DNA of 7,359 bases from NCBI GenBank assembly GCA_026389635.1, contig JAPLHM010000151.1, positions 1 to 7,359 of the forward strand, in the 5' to 3' direction. The notes under the pieces are model-generated. The model was not told the origin of the DNA and ran no database searches. It was given only the letters and a program-made list of their open reading frames with translations. How positions within the stretch are numbered: the first letter of the stretch is position 1; each line of letters opens with the position of its first letter. A program made the position numbers and the translations under genes. This document shows, one piece after another, positions 5,757 through 7,359 of the stretch. The DNA comes from Chloroflexota bacterium (GTDB taxonomy: Bacteria; Chloroflexota; Dehalococcoidia; GIF9; UBA5629).

Positions 5757-5765
5757 ATACGGCCC

Positions 5766-7100
5766 ATGTCCGAAAAAATAAAGGGCGCCGGCTTTTACGG
5801 CTGGTGGCTGCTTCCCATCCTCTGTCTGGTCTATTCCATCCCCATCGGCTTCGCCCTTTACGGGCCGCCCGTCATTAACACCTTCATGGCCGAGGATCTG
5901 GGCTGGCAGCGCGGACAGGTAAATGTCGGCTACTCCATCATCGGCATCATGCTGGGCATGGGCGCCCTCATCATCCCCTGGCTGATCAACCGTTTTGGTC
6001 CGAGAAAGACGATTGCCATCGGCGGCATAATCATTGCCCTGTGCAGCGTGCTGATGGCGCTGCTGGCACAGGTATGTATAACCGTTGCCGGGCACCCGTA
6101 CCCGGTCATGTACTGGATTATCTGTTTCTTCCTGGGTCTGGGACTTTCCTTCAGCACGGTGGTGCCCATACAAACCCTGGTGCTGCTGTGGTTCAACGTG
6201 CACAGGGCCCTGGCCCTGGGACTGGTGCTGGGAGGAGGCGCCATCGGTGGATTCATTTACCCGCAGCTTATAAGCGCCAGCATAATAAATTACGGCAATG
6301 ACTGGCGCGTGGGCTGGTACGCCATAGCGCTGGCCTGCGTGATCGGAGCCGTCATAGCCCTCATAGCCGTGCGCAACCGTCCAGAGGACCTGGGCCAGCA
6401 CCCGGACGGGTTGGACCCCGAGGCTGAGCGGGCGGCTATCGCCCATACCAAGCACAGGCTGATCAGGACATACCGCACCCCGGTTAACTGGAGTTTCAGG
6501 GACGCGGTGAAGACACGTTCCCTCTGGCTGATCGTGGCCGCGACGGCCTTTATCTTTTTCCTCTGGCAGGCAGTGCTGACGCAGACGCCTGCCCACCTGC
6601 AGGACCGCGGCTTCTCACCCGTGGACACGCAGTTGATCTTCCATCCTGCCTTTATCTACGGGCTGATCCTGGCCTGCAGCATCATCGGGCGCCTGAGCGT
6701 ATCTTTCCTGGGCGAGAAGATCGAGGCGCGCTACCTCATAGCTATTGCCGGCTTCTCGCTTCTGGCGGGAGGGATCCTGTTCACCGTCGCCTCGAGGGAC
6801 AACCTGTGGGCCGCGTATCTTTACCCGCTGTTGGCGGGGTTCGGCTTCGGGACCACCTACGTGGCAACGCCACTTATTGTGGGGAATTACTTCGGAGCTG
6901 CTTCGTTCCCCAGTATCAGCAGGATCACCAACCCGGTAAACTCCATTTTTCAGTTTGCAGCGCCGGCCTTCGCCGGGTTTATGTTCGATATCTACGGCAA
7001 CTACGGAACAGCCATGCTCATCGCCTGCTCAGGCGCGCTGATCGGCGTGGTCCTCATACTCTTCTGCAAGCCACCCAGGCCACCTGCTACTGCCCGCTGA
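5766..7100 (+). CDS. MFS transporter, oxalate/formate antiporter-like (OFA) group
   Basis: This is a 444-residue cytoplasmic membrane protein with about twelve helices, six on each side of a hydrophilic loop near residues 203-250. The N-terminus has FYGWW (10-14), common in OFA and monocarboxylate-type MFS proteins. The loop between helices 2 and 3 carries an MFS motif A variant, INRFGPRKT (74-82), and the equivalent in the second half is GRLSVSFLGEKIEARY (308-323). RNRPEDLGQHPDG (203-215) after helix 6 matches a signature I recall from organic-acid MFS transporters. The substrate is likely a small carboxylate but cannot be fixed from sequence. The start at 5766 is supported by GGGGAG and by the extended -10 promoter at 5710. 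The enoyl-CoA hydratase-like gene begins 52 bases downstream and is probably co-transcribed, which would fit import of an acid that is activated to a CoA ester. It is divergent from two-CW copy 2. Confidence 0.88.
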   Translation: MSEKIKGAGFYGWWLLPILCLVYSIPIGFALYGPPVINTFMAEDLGWQRGQVNVGYSIIGIMLGMGALIIPWLINRFGPRKTIAIGGIIIALCSVLMALLAQVCITVAGHPYPVMYWIICFFLGLGLSFSTVVPIQTLVLLWFNVHRALALGLVLGGGAIGGFIYPQLISASIINYGNDWRVGWYAIALACVIGAVIALIAVRNRPEDLGQHPDGLDPEAERAAIAHTKHRLIRTYRTPVNWSFRDAVKTRSLWLIVAATAFIFFLWQAVLTQTPAHLQDRGFSPVDTQLIFHPAFIYGLILACSIIGRLSVSFLGEKIEARYLIAIAGFSLLAGGILFTVASRDNLWAAYLYPLLAGFGFGTTYVATPLIVGNYFGAASFPSISRITNPVNSIFQFAAPAFAGFMFDIYGNYGTAMLIACSGALIGVVLILFCKPPRPPATAR

Positions 7101-7152
7101 TGAAACGCACTACTGGGTTTATATCAGTTACAAAATATTAAAGGAGACAGAA

Positions 7153-7359
7153 ATGCAGTTTCAATCAGTATCACACGCCGAGAAAGATGGTATCCTGCAC
7201 GTAAAATTAAACAGGCCGGAGAAGAGGAACGCGCTTAACTGGCAGATCATCGGGGAGATCAAGCAGTGCTTTGCCGATGTGGCAACCCAAACCGCTGTGG
7301 AGGTTGTCCTGCTATCAGGGGAGGGCAAGTGTTTCTCAGCGGGCACCGACCTCAACGCC
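7153..7359 (+). CDS. Enoyl-CoA hydratase/isomerase (crotonase) family protein, 3' partial
   Basis: The ATG at 7153 follows AAGGAG (7141-7146) by 6 bases, and the frame is open for 69 codons to the window edge. The N-terminal part of a crotonase-fold protein is clear: a beta-strand with HVKLNRPEKRNALN (16-29), the usual 'LNRPxxxNAL' signature that precedes helix 1, and GKCFSAGTDL (58-67), the CoA-binding/oxyanion-hole region seen as FSAGxDL in the family. The catalytic glutamates lie beyond the window, so hydratase, isomerase or another crotonase activity cannot be told apart. It probably forms an operon with the upstream MFS gene; full-length relatives have about 260 residues. Confidence 0.88.
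   Translation, partial: MQFQSVSHAEKDGILHVKLNRPEKRNALNWQIIGEIKQCFADVATQTAVEVVLLSGEGKCFSAGTDLNA

Noticed and set aside
5604..6596. Long - strand open frame of 330 codons
   Set aside because: It lies opposite the MFS gene, its translation is rich in His, Gln, Gly and Arg with no recognisable motif, and it has no convincing ribosome site. It is a shadow of the GC-rich transporter gene.

Overview
This window looks like chromosomal DNA of a GC-rich anaerobic bacterium. My best guess is a Chloroflexota (Dehalococcoidia-like) genome, at low to moderate confidence. The hints are a two-subunit, archaeal-type pyruvate carboxylase, small stand-alone two-CW cysteine proteins, and a short intergenic palindrome starting TGTAGGGGCGGGTTT of a kind I recall as common in such genomes. 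A deltaproteobacterial-type anaerobe is not excluded. No rRNA, tRNA, CRISPR array, insertion sequence or phage gene is visible.

Bases 1-4587 hold four genes on the + strand. First is a biotin-carrying carboxyltransferase subunit (pyruvate carboxylase subunit B, 5' end outside the window). A 60-bp palindromic element follows, then the biotin carboxylase subunit (subunit A). These two should together make oxaloacetate from pyruvate, bicarbonate and ATP. Directly overlapping the end of subunit A is a six-helix YihY/BrkB-family membrane protein whose reading frame has no ATG, GTG or TTG at its expected start. After 59 bases comes a small DEDDy-type 3'-5' exonuclease-like (YprB/RNase H-like) protein. 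A probable bidirectional terminator (4592-4651) closes this block.

Bases 4662-5545 hold two tandem - strand genes for 112- and 113-residue cysteine-rich proteins, about 66% identical without gaps. Both carry two CW motifs and belong, from memory, to the 'two-CW domain' group. Each gene has its own AGGAGG site and its own upstream regulatory block with an inverted repeat. A strong hairpin terminator with a U-tract lies between them, so they are two separate transcription units that duplicated together with their control regions. The two control regions differ in an unusual way: the four bases between identical GCGC arms read AAAA in one and TTTT in the other, as if the segment had been flipped.

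Bases 5710-7359 read on the + strand again, divergent from the second cysteine-rich gene. An extended -10 promoter precedes a 12-helix MFS transporter of the oxalate/formate-antiporter-like group. After 52 bases comes the 5' end of an enoyl-CoA hydratase/isomerase-family gene that runs off the window. The pairing suggests uptake or exchange of an organic acid that is then handled as a CoA thioester, but the substrate cannot be read from the sequence.

The observations most worth checking are the lost start codon of the YihY gene (an ATGA stop-start overlap apparently turned into ATAA), the duplicated two-CW proteins with their flipped palindrome, and the palindromic element inserted between the two pyruvate carboxylase genes.
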